A stretch of 64,000 nucleotides of DNA from Oleiharenicola sp. (GCA_025363455.1 JANYDW010000003.1:1-64000); one strand, 5' to 3'. Shown: positions 15,801 to 24,034, numbered from the stretch's first letter. The notes: generated from the letters alone by a model not told the origin. Numbers and translations: made by a program.

Positions 15801-16227
15801 CCGGGTGCAGGGGCGGCACAAGGGGGAGCGGCTTGCGATCGCCGTCAACCATGACGCCCAGCGTGCCGGCCTTCTCGCCGTCGAGCTGGATGCGATAGCC
15901 GGCGTGCAGGTAGATTCCGGCCCGGGTATCGGCGCGGAGCATGTATTCCATGGTCACGATGCTGTCGCTGATGAACGCCTCGGAGCGCAAGTGGGCCGTG
16001 CCGGGCTTGGCGGAGTTGATGAAGAGGATGCGGTTGTCGCGGCCGCTTGTCGTGATGAGCTGCGAACCGTCCGCGGTCGGAACGACATTCTCCACCAAGG
16101 TCCAGGCGGGGTTGGTCACGAACCAACCGACGGGTTGGTCAGGTTGCTGGGCTAGGGCGGAGCTGGACGTCAGGCTGGCGAGCAGGCACAGGCCGGCCAG
16201 GAATGAAGGGGTGGCGTGGAGCTTCAT
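12883..16227 (-). CDS. Secreted DUF1080-like, cytochrome c and beta-propeller protein
   Basis: A 1114-residue exported protein (signal peptide about 1-27). Residues 32-230 resemble the DUF1080/3-keto-disaccharide hydrolase lectin-like fold. A class I cytochrome c domain follows at about 245-365 with the haem motif CIECH at 263-267 and a probable axial Met340 in YLPAMPPYLP. A middle region of about 370-620 has no family I recognise. From about 640 a six-bladed propeller-like region resembles soluble sugar dehydrogenases and contains an EF-hand-like DTNGDGLADKYE. Such modular cytochromes are typical of Verrucomicrobia and Planctomycetes and are thought to take part in periplasmic oxidation of carbohydrates. 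The ATG at 16227 restores the signal peptide. Confidence 0.75.
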   Translation of the reverse strand: MKLHATPSFLAGLCLLASLTSSSALAQQPDQPVGWFVTNPAWTLVENVVPTADGSQLITTSGRDNRILFINSAKPGTAHLRSEAFISDSIVTMEYMLRADTRAGIYLHAGYRIQLDGEKAGTLGVMVDGDRKPLPLVPPLHPVVSQPGTWQKLEARIRAPRYNEASAKSQNALILEVKINGVVVQSNTIATGWCLGTEFEWESNGARATLAVDAGAMAIREFSLHRADFEAITLPSASGQPTNIAQLVDYVQQGADLFRALGCIECHATQRDDTSQKTGPNQFGLLQTIPRDREIAAGEGHRFTVKADRSYLKRSLRTPMDELAIAEHGPTTGTPYLPAMPPYLPAVLTDAQIDTIFAYLATLNEPPNQGPVIKLVRPTGLENYDPMTDRLQLLVDRTVRIQRGPMERVSGRSIHVGLPVGLNYTFDPRVLAIAQVWQGGFLDMSGEFLNRGGNGLKPGFESREIKLGAAGSLLAPLNAAGSPIDLSFQSPVFKDGETVRAFLNSSRDLPDLIAAADAQFLGYERDTTNPTAAPAFKYRVGRNTLAVRTDFAADGTVSMALEGEFATPQAFAINEGVLGPVKVSAGKIENGHWTLPAGSYHGATATGHLTLAPKVWHAVPSTFIYLHQPLVTRPTQPNLPRGYTAEAYDGPKDNYGRDLLFEALGLALAPDGTLVVATRTAGIWRLVNGEWRQFAEGLFDSLGVVVEDQHGLVVVAGQKAELTRISDTNGDGLADKYETLSDGFTYTGNYHAYLHGPIRDGHGGYLYTLNLNDSSQDNIEYRAGGKYMGTPGGYRGWAVRVPAQGGFEPYADGMRSPASLGVAPDGRLWYADNQGEYVGTSKLFVLKPGAYYGHPAGLVDRPGMTPASPEIAWERVRDKAEAAVVLLPQGRLANSPGNPAWDTSGGRFGPFAGQMLLGDQTQSNLMRVTTERVGDHEQGAAINFATKLESGVMRPLFLPDGSLLLGQTGRGWQAKGGHVASLQHVVWDGKTVAPAIKQLSAVAGGFDLLFTVPVPAGVKEIDLAAALALKSWVYRDAPDYGSPELDEHAEPVTAVTLSADRSTLHVALAKTEQPKIHPQQTARVYQLTLSSQKIWHEDGPGFDAFYTLYAFPAK

Positions 16228-16340
16228 GAAAAATAAACTGCCAGACCATGCGAGGGGTTGGGCGGCGTTCAACCGAATACGTGTCAAAAAATCAGCTATG
16301 TCACGGGGGATTTTGTCGGAGCGGCTTTACGTTGCGACCT

Positions 16341-16406
16341 GGTAGGGCGCGACCGCTGGGCGCGCCGAAATGATATTCCCGGACGGCCCCGCGGTCCGTC
16401 CCTACC
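16341..16406. repeat. Dispersed palindromic repeat, family E, intergenic copy
   Basis: Arms ggtagggcgcgaccgc and gcggtccgtccctacc enclose a second stem. Related units occur inside purL (29692-29765) and inside the helicase gene (44469-44528). Confidence 0.75.
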
Positions 16407-16435
16407 GGCGCTACCGCGCCAAGCCTCCGCCTCGC

Positions 16436-16828
16436 TCAGCTCCGGAACGGGATCAGGGCGCGCAGGCGCGGGTCCCGCAAGTAGAGCCCACCCCAGACGA
16501 GCACCCCGAAAACCACCGGGAGGACAAAGGTGGCTCCACCCAGGCGCACTGATACGGCCGTGGCGCCGCCGAGATAACCGGCGAGCAGGATCGCACCGAG
16601 GATGGAAGTGCGCGGGATCAGATAGACGACCGTGCAGGCGAGTTCGAGTATGCCGATCGTGACGGCGCTGCCGGGCGGCCAGTCGGCGAAGCCCTTCACG
16701 ACCTCGGCGTTCTGGGCAATTTTCATTACCCCGCTCATGACGAGCATGAGCACGGGTATGGTTGTCATGATCCAGCCGGTGACGCGGGCGGCTTTGGAGA
16801 TGGGGGCGGGTGGGGTGGTTGATTCCAT
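16436..16828 (-). CDS. DoxX-like membrane protein
   Basis: A 130-residue inner-membrane protein with four predicted helices. GWIMTTIPVLMLVMSGVMKI and the following acidic/Pro segment (GFADWPPG) resemble the DoxX-like family that often accompanies ArsR and SRPBCC genes. It is the last gene of the ArsR-SRPBCC run, 33 bases after the tandem SRPBCC gene. The function of the family is poorly defined. Confidence 0.75.
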   Translation of the reverse strand: MESTTPPAPISKAARVTGWIMTTIPVLMLVMSGVMKIAQNAEVVKGFADWPPGSAVTIGILELACTVVYLIPRTSILGAILLAGYLGGATAVSVRLGGATFVLPVVFGVLVWGGLYLRDPRLRALIPFRS

Positions 16829-16861
16829 GGGCGGAGAGTTTTGGAGAAAATTCAGCGACCT

Positions 16862-17845
16862 TCAAGTTCCGGCTGCGGGCCGGATTCCGGCGAGGTAGGT
16901 CTCGCATTGCTCCAAGGTGCCGCCCCAGCCCCCCTTCATGCTCTCGAGGTTGGCGTCGAAGACGCGACGCTCGTCCGCATCCGACTCGTAGGGCAGCCAG
17001 TTCACAGTCACGGTGGTCTTGCCCGCCTTTTCCGCGAAGGTCACGGTAGTAAGCAACTGCAGGGGCCAGGGGCCCTTGGAGAACGGATGGCGCGTGATCC
17101 CGGCGTCCTTGTCTGAGAACGAATTGATCCAGACGAGCTTGGTCGGTGGCACAATCTCGCGGTAAACGGCCTTGCCCCACATCGCGTTCCCGTCGGGGCC
17201 GGTCATGGAGTAGTGGTTCATGCCCTCTGGGCGCAGGTCGAATTTCGCAAACGTCACCTTCACACCCTTCGGACCGAACCACTGCGCAAACTGCTCGCGC
17301 TCGGTCCAGGCACGCCAGACCAGGTCGCGCGGCGCGGCGAACTCGCGGGAGATGATGAAGGGCCTGGACTGCATCCCGGCCACATACTCGGAGGCTCGTT
17401 CCAGCGTTTGCTTCCCGCCTTCGATTGCGCCGAATTCCTTGACCACGAAATCACGCGCTTCGGCCGACGGGAAAACCATGCGGCCGGTCAGGCGCGTCTT
17501 GTTGCCCTCGACGGTCTCGAAGGTCCAGGTCGCGACAAACGTGGCGCCGGGTCCCTCCTCGTGGCCGCCGCCGTGCAAAAAGGTGATGCGCTCCAGCGGC
17601 ACAATTTCCTTGAACGTGCTCTTGTTCGGGTAATTCGCGCCGTCCGGCCCGTGCATGACGTGCTCCCATACACCGCCGATGCGGAATTCATGTCGTTTCG
17701 TCGTGTCCGTGAAGCCGCGCGGCCCCCACCAGTGGACGACGTGCTTGGGATCGGTCCACGCCTGCCAGACCAGCTCGCGCGGGGCGTGCAGGACACGGCT
17801 GATGATGATTTCTCGGTCGGAGGTGTCTTCGGCGATGGTATTCAT
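16862..17845 (-). CDS. Tandem SRPBCC (AHSA1/Aha1-like) protein
   Basis: A 327-residue protein made of two SRPBCC/START-like domains, about 10-155 and 158-320. Each starts with the same pattern: SRVLHAPRELVWQAWTDPKH with WWGP, then SREFAAPRDLVWRAWTEREQ with WFGP. Each has the matching GPDG and EIVP turns. These helix-grip domains bind small hydrophobic ligands; none is known for this group. The ATG at 17845 was preferred over one 13 codons earlier. It lies in an ArsR-led operon with two more SRPBCC genes, so four related domains are encoded side by side, probably by duplication. Confidence 0.85.
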   Translation of the reverse strand: MNTIAEDTSDREIIISRVLHAPRELVWQAWTDPKHVVHWWGPRGFTDTTKRHEFRIGGVWEHVMHGPDGANYPNKSTFKEIVPLERITFLHGGGHEEGPGATFVATWTFETVEGNKTRLTGRMVFPSAEARDFVVKEFGAIEGGKQTLERASEYVAGMQSRPFIISREFAAPRDLVWRAWTEREQFAQWFGPKGVKVTFAKFDLRPEGMNHYSMTGPDGNAMWGKAVYREIVPPTKLVWINSFSDKDAGITRHPFSKGPWPLQLLTTVTFAEKAGKTTVTVNWLPYESDADERRVFDANLESMKGGWGGTLEQCETYLAGIRPAAGT

Positions 17846-17880
17846 GATGGGTGCAGTGGAAGGTGGCGGGGTTGCCCTGT

Positions 17881-18360
17881 TCAACGAACGACCGGGCGCG
17901 AGGCGGACAGATGCGCGGCGAGACGGTCAAAATTCTGCTCATTGGCCGGGACGACGAAGGCGCGGACCCTCTCGGCCTCAGCCGGGTCGGCGAAGCGCAT
18001 CTCCCAGGTCAGCTCGGTGCCATCGTTCCGCGCGGCGAGACTCATGGTCAGGGTGAAGTCGTGGCCCGGCTGGAAATGGCGCACGACTATCCGCTCCGGA
18101 GGCACGATCTCGGCGAATTGCTGCTCCATCTCATGGGCGGAGCCGTCGGGTCCGTGCAGGGTGAATCGCCAGGCGCCGCCGGGGCGGAAATCGAAAACCT
18201 TAAAGGTGTTGGTAAACCCTTTCGGGCCCCACCATTGGGCCAGGCGCGCCGGATCGCGAATGGTCGCGAAGAGCTCTTCGCGGGTGGCGATCAGAATCCG
18301 CGAGCTAACGATCACCCCGGGGCTGGGGGATGCGGCGGGCGGGTGGGGGCGCGTGATCAT
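17881..18360 (-). CDS. SRPBCC domain protein (AHSA1 family)
   Basis: A 159-residue single-domain protein. SSRILIATREELFATIRDPA, WWGPKGFTNTF, the GPDGSAHEM turn and EIVPPERIVVRHF align by eye with the two domains of the next gene. A disordered-looking Pro/Ala-rich start of about 15 residues precedes the fold, so a later start is possible. Ligand unknown. Part of the ArsR-led operon. Confidence 0.8.
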   Translation of the reverse strand: MITRPHPPAASPSPGVIVSSRILIATREELFATIRDPARLAQWWGPKGFTNTFKVFDFRPGGAWRFTLHGPDGSAHEMEQQFAEIVPPERIVVRHFQPGHDFTLTMSLAARNDGTELTWEMRFADPAEAERVRAFVVPANEQNFDRLAAHLSASRPVVR

Positions 18361-18396
18361 GGGCGGGCAGGAGGCACGGGGAGATTCAGTGCGGGT

Positions 18397-18858
18397 TCAG
18401 GTCCCGGCGAGATGCGCGGCCAGGCGGTCGAAGCACTGCGCCCAACCGCCTTGGTGTCCGGCGCGAGAGCCGGCCGAACTGAAACCCGTTTGTCGGAAAG
18501 TCATCTTTGTGCCGCGGGCATGGTCCGCAAAGTCGACGGTCACGAGGGTTTCCTCATCCCCGCCTTGCCACTTGTGAGTGAAAATCAGTCGCTCGTTTTT
18601 GACGACCTCGCGGTAGACGCCGCCCAGCCACAGCTTTTCGCTCTGCGGCGACACCATGCAAGCGCGCCACTCGCCGCCAGCCTTCAGGTTGCCGCGGGAC
18701 ACGGGAATAGTGAAGCTGTTCGGTGCGCTCCATTTCTTCAGGTGGACTGGTTTTGTCCAGGCGGCGAAGACGAGAGCACGCGGCGCGGCGAAAATGCGCG
18801 TGATGATGAATCCGTTCGGGGTGGCTTTCGAGGCGGAGTTATTTCTTTTTGCGGCCAT
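18397..18858 (-). CDS. SRPBCC domain protein (AHSA1 family)
   Basis: A 153-residue single-domain protein beginning FIITRIFAAPRALVFAAWTK. WSAPNSF replaces the usual WWGP, followed by GGEWRACM and EVVKNERLIFTH. It overlaps the ArsR gene by 20 bases, so translation of the two is likely coupled. As with its neighbours, the ligand is unknown. Confidence 0.82.
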   Translation of the reverse strand: MAAKRNNSASKATPNGFIITRIFAAPRALVFAAWTKPVHLKKWSAPNSFTIPVSRGNLKAGGEWRACMVSPQSEKLWLGGVYREVVKNERLIFTHKWQGGDEETLVTVDFADHARGTKMTFRQTGFSSAGSRAGHQGGWAQCFDRLAAHLAGT

Positions 18859-19207
18859 GGCGTGGTTCCGGGGTGGGCGGGGTCTTTTTTTGCATTTCCT
18901 TCAGATATTCCTCGAGGCGGTCGAAGCTCTCTTCCCAGTGACGGCGGTATTGCTCCATCCAATCGACCGCGGCCTTCATCGGCGCGGCCTTGAGCCGGCA
19001 GGGACGCCATTGCGCATCGCGGCTGCGCTCAATCAGGCCGCTGCGCTCCAGCACGCGGAGATGTTTGGAAATGGCGGGCAGGCTCATATCGTGCGGCTCG
19101 GCCAGCTCGGTGACTGACACCTGACCCGAGGTCAGGCGGGCCAGGATAGCGCGTCGGGTGGGGTCGGCGAGGGCGGCAAAGGTCAGACTGAGGCGATCGG
19201 GCGACAT
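18839..19207 (-). CDS. ArsR-family transcriptional repressor
   Basis: A 122-residue winged-helix regulator: LADPTRRAILARLTSGQVSV is the family start, LAEPHDMSLPAISKHLRVLE the recognition region, and WRPCRLKAAPMKAAVDWMEQ the C-terminal dimer helix. There is no CxCxxC metal site, which fits the subgroup found next to SRPBCC genes and not the arsenic regulators. A ribosome site AAGGAAG stands five bases before the ATG. A palindromic operator lies immediately upstream, so autoregulation of the whole ArsR-SRPBCC-DoxX operon is likely. Confidence 0.9.
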   Translation of the reverse strand: MSPDRLSLTFAALADPTRRAILARLTSGQVSVTELAEPHDMSLPAISKHLRVLERSGLIERSRDAQWRPCRLKAAPMKAAVDWMEQYRRHWEESFDRLEEYLKEMQKKTPPTPEPRHGRKKK

Positions 19208-19216
19208 GCGGCTTCC

Positions 19217-19240
19217 TTAATTAACCATCTGGTTAACTAA
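19217..19240 (-). promoter_or_regulatory. Palindromic ArsR-type operator
   Basis: TTAACC (19221-19226) and GGTTAA (19231-19236) are perfect arms around ATCT, with further A/T symmetry on both sides. It ends ten bases before the ArsR start codon and overlaps the likely promoter, so bound repressor would block the operon. Confidence 0.8.
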
Positions 19241-19358
19241 AGATCGGGACCTGTCAAGTCGGAGAATCGCAAGTAGTCACCGGGGGGATGCTTTTGGTGG
19301 AACGCGGCCGCCGGACGCGTTTCGAACGCGCCCGGAGCTCGCGCTTCACGTCGCTGCC

Positions 19359-20426
19359 CTACTTGACCGGCGTCACAACGGATTCAGTCGCGGCAGTCGC
19401 CGGCGCGCGGAAGCTGCGCTCGATGACGTCGGCCGGATCGGTGGTCACGGGCTGGTCTCGCCACAGCCAGCGCATCATCTCGGGAAAGATCGCGCCACCC
19501 TGCTTCTGGCCGTGGTTGCCGATGCCCCAGGTGTAATTCAGGTCGTAGCCTTTGGCCGTGAGCGCGGCCACCAGCCGGACATTTTGGTAGAACCAGTCGC
19601 GGTTGGGGTTGGTCGGGAAGCGATTGTCGTTGCGGCCATCCTGCATGAAAATGCGCAGCGGCTTCCGCTCGCTGGCTGCGATCAGCTCTGGGTAGATGAA
19701 TTCACCGCGGATATCGGTGAAGCTGCCGACGAAGGTAATGACCTTGCGAAAATCATCGGAGCGGAACCACGCCACCCCGAAGGCGGCGCACCCGCCCGAG
19801 CTGGAGCCCATGATGCCGTGCAGGTTCGGGTCGGGGGAGAGGTTGTAATCCTTCTTTAGCGCGGGCATCAGCTCGTCGACGATGACGTGGGCGTATTTGT
19901 CGGTGGGCGGGTTGTATTCGTCGGCGCGGTTCGTAGTGCGGTCGCCCCAATCGCGCGGAGTTGGTTCAGGCTGATCGGGCCGCCGGCCCGGGTTGATAAA
20001 CACGCCGAGCATGACGGGGATTTCTCGCCGGTAGATGAGGTTATCGAGGACGTTCTGGGCCTGCACATCGCCCGGCTCGGCCATCATCGCCTGCCCATCG
20101 TTGAAGATCATGACGGCGGCTGGCTGGGCAGGATCATACTGCGCAGGCACGTAGACGTAGTAGGTATGCTGCGTGCCGGGAAAGACGGTGGAAGGAAGCG
20201 TATGGGGTCCGGAAAATTTGCCCTTCGGCACGCCGTCCCGCGGGAGGGAGTCGGGACCGAGCTGGTAGAACGCGTCCATCGCCGGATTGACGGGGGGCCG
20301 GGCTGGGGCGGCAGGTGCCGCGGTTGCTGGCGGGGCCGCCGGCAGGGATGTCGCGGGCTGCTGGGCAACCAGTGCGGTCGCGGGGAGGAGTAACCAAATG
20401 ACGGGGCCGACGCGGAGGTTTTTCAT
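19359..20426 (-). CDS. Secreted esterase (putative esterase/enterochelin-esterase-like family)
   Basis: A 355-residue protein with a signal peptide (about 1-22) and a Pro/Ala-rich linker to about residue 47. The alpha/beta hydrolase domain shows [20 protein letters not shown], and the nucleophile elbow GSSSGG (Ser209). MQDGRNDNR probably supplies the acid and GNHGQ the His. This resembles carbohydrate esterase family 1-like and enterochelin-esterase-like proteins found beside glycan-degrading genes. It is preceded by a divergent epimerase gene. The substrate is unknown. Confidence 0.8.
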   Translation of the reverse strand: MKNLRVGPVIWLLLPATALVAQQPATSLPAAPPATAAPAAPARPPVNPAMDAFYQLGPDSLPRDGVPKGKFSGPHTLPSTVFPGTQHTYYVYVPAQYDPAQPAAVMIFNDGQAMMAEPGDVQAQNVLDNLIYRREIPVMLGVFINPGRRPDQPEPTPRDWGDRTTNRADEYNPPTDKYAHVIVDELMPALKKDYNLSPDPNLHGIMGSSSGGCAAFGVAWFRSDDFRKVITFVGSFTDIRGEFIYPELIAASERKPLRIFMQDGRNDNRFPTNPNRDWFYQNVRLVAALTAKGYDLNYTWGIGNHGQKQGGAIFPEMMRWLWRDQPVTTDPADVIERSFRAPATAATESVVTPVK

Positions 20427-20534
20427 GGGGTGACTGCAGTTAACCCGGCGGCGTGGTCTGACCAAGCTTGAAACCGACTAAGGTGGAGACACCCCGCGTC
20501 TTGCTTCGTCGGTCCGAATGGTTTGAATCGAGCC

Positions 20535-21464
20535 ATGCCCCAAAATACCCCTGCTGCCATTGATTTTTCGCGTCGTCGGTTCCTCGCACTTGCCGGGATG
20601 GTTCCCGCCGCGCTGCTGGTCGAATCTGTCGCCGGTCGCGCCATCGCGGCGACTGAATCCGCGCCGGTTGCGGCTCGGAAACTACCCATCGGTCTCGAAC
20701 TTTACTCGGTGCGCGCTGCGCTGGCTAAGGATCTCCCCGGCACGCTCCGCGCGGTGGCCAAGATCGGTTACGAGGCGGTCGAGTTCTACTCACCCTACTA
20801 CGATTGGACGCCCGCTTACGCCAAAGAGGTGCGCGCGCTCATGGACGACCTCGGGCTGCGGTGTTATTCGACGCACAATCACATCGAGTCCTTCACGCCC
20901 GGTGAGGGCATGGCGAAGGCGATTGAGCTAAACCAGATCATCGGCGCGCGGCACCTCATCATGGCTTCGGCGCCGAAGGGCACGGCCGGACTTGAAGGCT
21001 GGAAAGAGTTGAGTGGCCGGCTCACCACAGCGGTGGCGCAGCTGCAGCCGCACGGGCTCACGGCCGGTTATCACAACCATCAGGCCGAATGGCAGCCCCT
21101 CGAGGGCGGGTTGCGGATCATGGACGTCATCGCGGCCAACACACCGAAGGAATTCGTACTCCAGTTCGATGTTGGCACCTGCATGGAGGCTGGCGCCGAT
21201 CCGATCGCGTGGATCAAGGCGCATCCCGGCCGCATCAAGAGCGTTCATCTCAAGGACTGGGCCCCGGGCAAGGCCGAGGACGGCAAGGGTTACAAGGTGT
21301 TGTTCGGCGAGGGAGTCTCGCCTTGGGCCGGGATCATTGCGGCGGCCGAGTCCGCGGGTGGGGTGGAATTCTATCTGATGGAACAGGAAGGCAGCCGGTT
21401 CCCCGAACTCGAGACGGCGCAGCGTTGCCTCGAAAGCTGGAAGCAGCTGCGCCAGAAAGTCTGA
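20535..21464 (+). CDS. Exported sugar phosphate isomerase/epimerase family protein (TIM barrel)
   Basis: A 309-residue protein with a twin-arginine signal (SRRRFLALAGMVPAALLVES) followed by an AP-endonuclease-2-type TIM barrel: IGLELYSVRAAL, YEAVEFYSPYY, YSTHNHIESF, GYHNHQAEW, FDVGTCMEAG, SVHLKDWAPG and FYLMEQEG. The His, Asp and Glu in these strands form the usual metal site. Family members isomerise or epimerise keto-sugars; exported forms are common in Verrucomicrobia and Planctomycetes and are linked to 3-keto-sugar metabolism. The ATG at 20535 was used because the upstream in-frame start is TTG. Confidence 0.85.
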   Translation: MPQNTPAAIDFSRRRFLALAGMVPAALLVESVAGRAIAATESAPVAARKLPIGLELYSVRAALAKDLPGTLRAVAKIGYEAVEFYSPYYDWTPAYAKEVRALMDDLGLRCYSTHNHIESFTPGEGMAKAIELNQIIGARHLIMASAPKGTAGLEGWKELSGRLTTAVAQLQPHGLTAGYHNHQAEWQPLEGGLRIMDVIAANTPKEFVLQFDVGTCMEAGADPIAWIKAHPGRIKSVHLKDWAPGKAEDGKGYKVLFGEGVSPWAGIIAAAESAGGVEFYLMEQEGSRFPELETAQRCLESWKQLRQKV

Positions 21465-21619
21465 GTTGGAATCATAAATTAGAGGTGGAGCGCGGCCCTC
21501 CGCCGTGGCTTAGCCTATGGCGGGCAAATTGCACTTGGCGTGGGCTCCGTAGCCTTGGCGAAGGAGGCCGAACGCTCTTTGAACCCGTCCAGAGGCCGGG
21601 TGCCACCCGTTCATCCCGA

Positions 21620-21696
21620 TGGCGGATCTGGAGGGACTCGAACCCCCGACCCCTTGGTTCGAAGCCAAGTGCTCTATCCAATTGAGCTACAGATCC
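21620..21696 (-). tRNA. tRNA-Arg (anticodon TCG)
   Basis: A complete cloverleaf on the minus strand: acceptor GGATCTG/CAGATCC, D stem GCTC/GAGC, anticodon stem CTTGG/CCAAG around loop CTTCGAA (TCG reads CGA-type Arg codons), and T arm with GGTTCGAGTCC. Discriminator G and CCA are encoded. Confidence 0.95.
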
Positions 21697-21757
21697 GTTT
21701 GCTTGCCTTGTGCTAGGGAGTGACGGACGGGAAGCAAACAGGTTCGGAACGGGATGG

Positions 21758-21869
21758 TGTCCTAATTTGTCATTGCGAGAAGCCCGAGAGGGCGACGAAG
21801 CAATCCAGTCTAGATGGATCGCCACGGCCGGCCGCGCCGGCCTCGCGATGACAAGGAAAATTAGGACAT
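21758..21869. repeat. Dispersed palindromic repeat, family C, intergenic copy
   Basis: Outer arms tgtcctaatttgtcat and atgacaaggaaaattaggac enclose gcaatccag and tggatcgcc segments. The same repeat core (tgtcat..gcgag to ctcgc..atgaca) lies in frame inside purL at 30358-30447. It sits between tRNA-Arg and the dienelactone hydrolase gene and may end transcription of both. Confidence 0.85.
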
Positions 21870-21890
21870 TGCCCGGAACTGGATCGGGAC

Positions 21891-22781
21891 TCAGCCCAGA
21901 TTTTTTTTGAAAAACTCGATGGTCCGCGTCCAGGACAGCTCGGCGGCAGCCTGATCGTACCGCGGGGTGGTGTCGTTGTGGAAACCGTGGTTAACCTTCG
22001 GGTAGATGAACGCTTCGTACCTGACGCCGGCCGCCTTGAGGGCGGTCTCGTAGGCGGGCCAGCCGGCGTTCACCCGCGTGTCGAGCTCAGCATAGTGCAA
22101 CAGCAGGGCAGCCTTGATCTTGGCGGTGTTCTCGGCGCTGGGTTGGCCGCCGTAGTAGGGGGCGGCGGCCTTTACGATGTCGGGCAGGCGCCACGCGAGC
22201 GTGTTGGCCATGCCGCCGCCGAAGCAGAAGCCGGTCACTCCCAGCGAGCCGTTGCAGGCGAGGTGGGCGTGGAGAAACTTCACCGCCGCGACGAAATCTT
22301 CGGTGATCTTCTTGCCATCCAGCTTGCCTTGGAGGGCGCGGCCCTCGTCGTCGTTGCCGGGGTAGCCGCCGACCGGATAAAGCGCGTCGGGGGCGAAGGC
22401 CACGAAGCCGGCCAGGGCGACGCGCCGGGTGACATCCTCGATGTAGGGATTGAGCCCGCGGTTTTCGTGGACCACGACGATGCCCGGCAGTCGGCCGGTG
22501 GCGCCGGCGGGCTTGGCGAAGAGGCCGCGCATTTCGCCACTGCCCTCGGGCGAGGGGAATTTGAGATATTCCGTGGAGACGCGGGCATCATCCTTGGGCA
22601 CCTGAGCCGCGAAGGCGTACTGCGGGCTCAGCAACTCGAGCAGCGCGACAGCGGTCAGGCCGCCGACGGCGAACTTGGCGGCGCGGTCGAGGAATCCGCG
22701 GCGGTCAATCTGGCCGTGAACGTAGTAATCGTAGAGGTCGAGCAGTTCCTGGTCGAATTCCTGGGCGGTGGGGCGATTCAT
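21891..22781 (-). CDS. Exported dienelactone hydrolase family protein
   Basis: A 296-residue protein. The N-terminus has [18 protein letters not shown], a twin-arginine-like signal and membrane segment, followed by a dienelactone hydrolase domain: [27 protein letters not shown] with nucleophile Cys186, LDTRVN with Asp234 and NHGFHND with His265. Family members hydrolyse dienelactone or related esters. The start at 22781 was selected because it opens the conserved helical leader; the frame extends further upstream without similarity. Confidence 0.85.
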   Translation of the reverse strand: MNRPTAQEFDQELLDLYDYYVHGQIDRRGFLDRAAKFAVGGLTAVALLELLSPQYAFAAQVPKDDARVSTEYLKFPSPEGSGEMRGLFAKPAGATGRLPGIVVVHENRGLNPYIEDVTRRVALAGFVAFAPDALYPVGGYPGNDDEGRALQGKLDGKKITEDFVAAVKFLHAHLACNGSLGVTGFCFGGGMANTLAWRLPDIVKAAAPYYGGQPSAENTAKIKAALLLHYAELDTRVNAGWPAYETALKAAGVRYEAFIYPKVNHGFHNDTTPRYDQAAAELSWTRTIEFFKKNLG

Positions 22782-22926
22782 GGGGTCTCCGGGGTTGGGG
22801 GTGGACTGAGTCTGACGAACAAAGCCAGCTTCTTGACCGAAGCAATCGCGCGGCGGACCTCGCTCCCTTGTGACGCATTTGGCGGTAAAAAACTGGTTTC
22901 GGTTGGCTCGGTTTAGGCTCCATCCC

Positions 22927-23166
22927 ATGTGCATGGAAGCTACTGAAAGTCCGATCGCTCCGCTTGAGGCCAAACCAATCTTCGTCGGCCTGACCTGCTG
23001 GCGTTGGGAATCCAAGCGACCGCAGGCCATCATCCGGCTCGGCCAGCGACTCGGGGTGACCATCAAGTTGACCGAACGAATTCACGGCCTGCGCCGTGAG
23101 ATCAAAGCAGAGGTCACGGGCCGGAACATTGATCGCTTCATCGGCGAATTCGTCCGGGATTGCTAG
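22927..23166 (+). CDS. Small hypothetical protein
   Basis: A 79-residue basic protein beginning [17 protein letters not shown] and ending [15 protein letters not shown]. It is divergent from the dienelactone hydrolase gene by 145 bases. I do not recognise a family, and no clear ribosome site precedes the start. The high content of Arg and Lys in the last 50 residues would suit a nucleic-acid-binding or regulatory role, but this is a guess. It may be a true small gene or a chance frame. Confidence 0.4.
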   Translation: MCMEATESPIAPLEAKPIFVGLTCWRWESKRPQAIIRLGQRLGVTIKLTERIHGLRREIKAEVTGRNIDRFIGEFVRDC

Positions 23167-23205
23167 GCCGGGTTGGGCAAAATACGAAGAGCCTGTTTTT
23201 CCGAC

Positions 23206-23227
23206 TGTAGGAGGGGCTTTATGCCCC
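23206..23227. repeat. Dispersed palindromic repeat, family A, half copy
   Basis: Only the left arm (tgtaggaggggctttatgcc, then cc) is present, directly before a gene remnant. Confidence 0.65.
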
Positions 23228-23253
23228 GATTCTTTGCTCGGGTGTGACCACCC

Positions 23254-23478
23254 GGCCGCGACCTCAGCTGGTTTTTCAACCTCTACCTTTTCCAACCCAA
23301 GCTGCCGAACCTCGTCTCGACGATCGAGGGCGAGAAGTTGGTGCTGCGTTGGGAAACTCCCGCGGGCTACCCGCTCCCCATGCCGCTGGAGGTTGAGGTG
23401 GACGGGAAGATCGCCTTGGCGGTGACCAGCCTTCGCCAAGCCTACGGCCCGGCAAGAGGGACTCAGCGCCCTACCTAG
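23254..23478 (+). pseudogene. Remnant of an M1-family aminopeptidase C-terminal region
   Basis: A 74-codon open stretch without a start codon, closed upstream by an in-frame TGA at 23245. It reads GRDLSWFFNLYLFQPKLPNL, then LVLRWETP and PMPLEVEVDGK, the pattern of the C-terminal part of gluzincin M1 aminopeptidases (SWFFxQ, LRW, VxVxxDG). The final 20 codons run into a repeat of the type gccttcgccaagcctacggc. The catalytic HExxH domain is absent, so this is a decayed fragment. The rest of the interval 23167-23631 shows only a half repeat and an AT-rich stretch. Confidence 0.7.
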
Positions 23479-23631
23479 AGCCAGATAAGATGGCCCAAGC
23501 CCCGGCAGGAATTGCCCTTGCATGTATGGCGTCGCCGGAAGAAAAGTTTATCACGCTATTATAAAGTGATTTACATGACTTGACTGGTGACTGGAACCCA
23601 AAATGCACAAGAGAGTGCAACAAAAATTGCC

Positions 23632-23745
23632 ATGGTCACTCTTTGCCTAGTCATCCTCGCCATTTCGGTCGCTGCCTTTGTCCTGGCTCTTCGCGGTGTC
23701 CGCGATGGATGGGAAGATAAGCGCGGCTTTCACCCGGCTCCGTAA
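23632..23745 (+). CDS. Membrane microprotein (37 residues)
   Basis: ATG at 23632 opens a short frame with one hydrophobic helix (VTLCLVILAISVAAFVLAL) followed by RGVRDGWEDKRGFHPAP and a TAA. The design, one helix and then an acidic tail with a Gly/Trp and Phe-His, recurs in the 60-residue protein at 24035. It precedes a conserved small membrane protein gene on the same strand. An AT-rich promoter-like stretch (tattataaag) lies at about 23560. Not a family I know. Confidence 0.4.
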   Translation: MVTLCLVILAISVAAFVLALRGVRDGWEDKRGFHPAP

Positions 23746-23825
23746 CTGAATTGGGGCACTCACTTGGGGAGGCCGGAAGGGTTAGACCCCATTGGGGCGG
23801 GCGACGTTTCCGACTATGGTGGGGC

Positions 23826-24023
23826 ATGCCACTTATCAACGTAGTCATCACCCTGATCGTCGTCGGTGTAGTTCTTTGGCTGATCAACACCTACATTCCG
23901 ATGCAGGCGACGATCAAAAAGATCCTCAACATCGTTGTCGTGATCGTGGTCATCTTGTGGCTGCTCTACGGTTTTGGTGTCCTTAACAATTCCGGCGACA
24001 TCCATATGCCGGTCGTAAAGTAA
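23826..24023 (+). CDS. Thivi_2564-family small membrane protein
   Basis: A 65-residue protein with two hydrophobic helices: LINVVITLIVVGVVLWLINT, the conserved YIPMQATIKKILN hinge, and VVVIVVILWLLYGFGVL. This is the pattern of the Thivi_2564 family of small inner-membrane proteins, whose function is unknown. The ATG at 23826 gives the normal family length; the longer frame starts with TTG. Confidence 0.8.
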   Translation: MPLINVVITLIVVGVVLWLINTYIPMQATIKKILNIVVVIVVILWLLYGFGVLNNSGDIHMPVVK

Positions 24024-24034
24024 CTCTATTCCTC

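Noticed and set aside
13666-16155. 829-codon open frame on the plus strand opposite the cytochrome protein gene
   Set aside because: It mirrors the third-position GC bias of the true gene on the other strand; the product has no recognisable domain, whereas the minus-strand protein has a signal peptide, CxxCH and a propeller.
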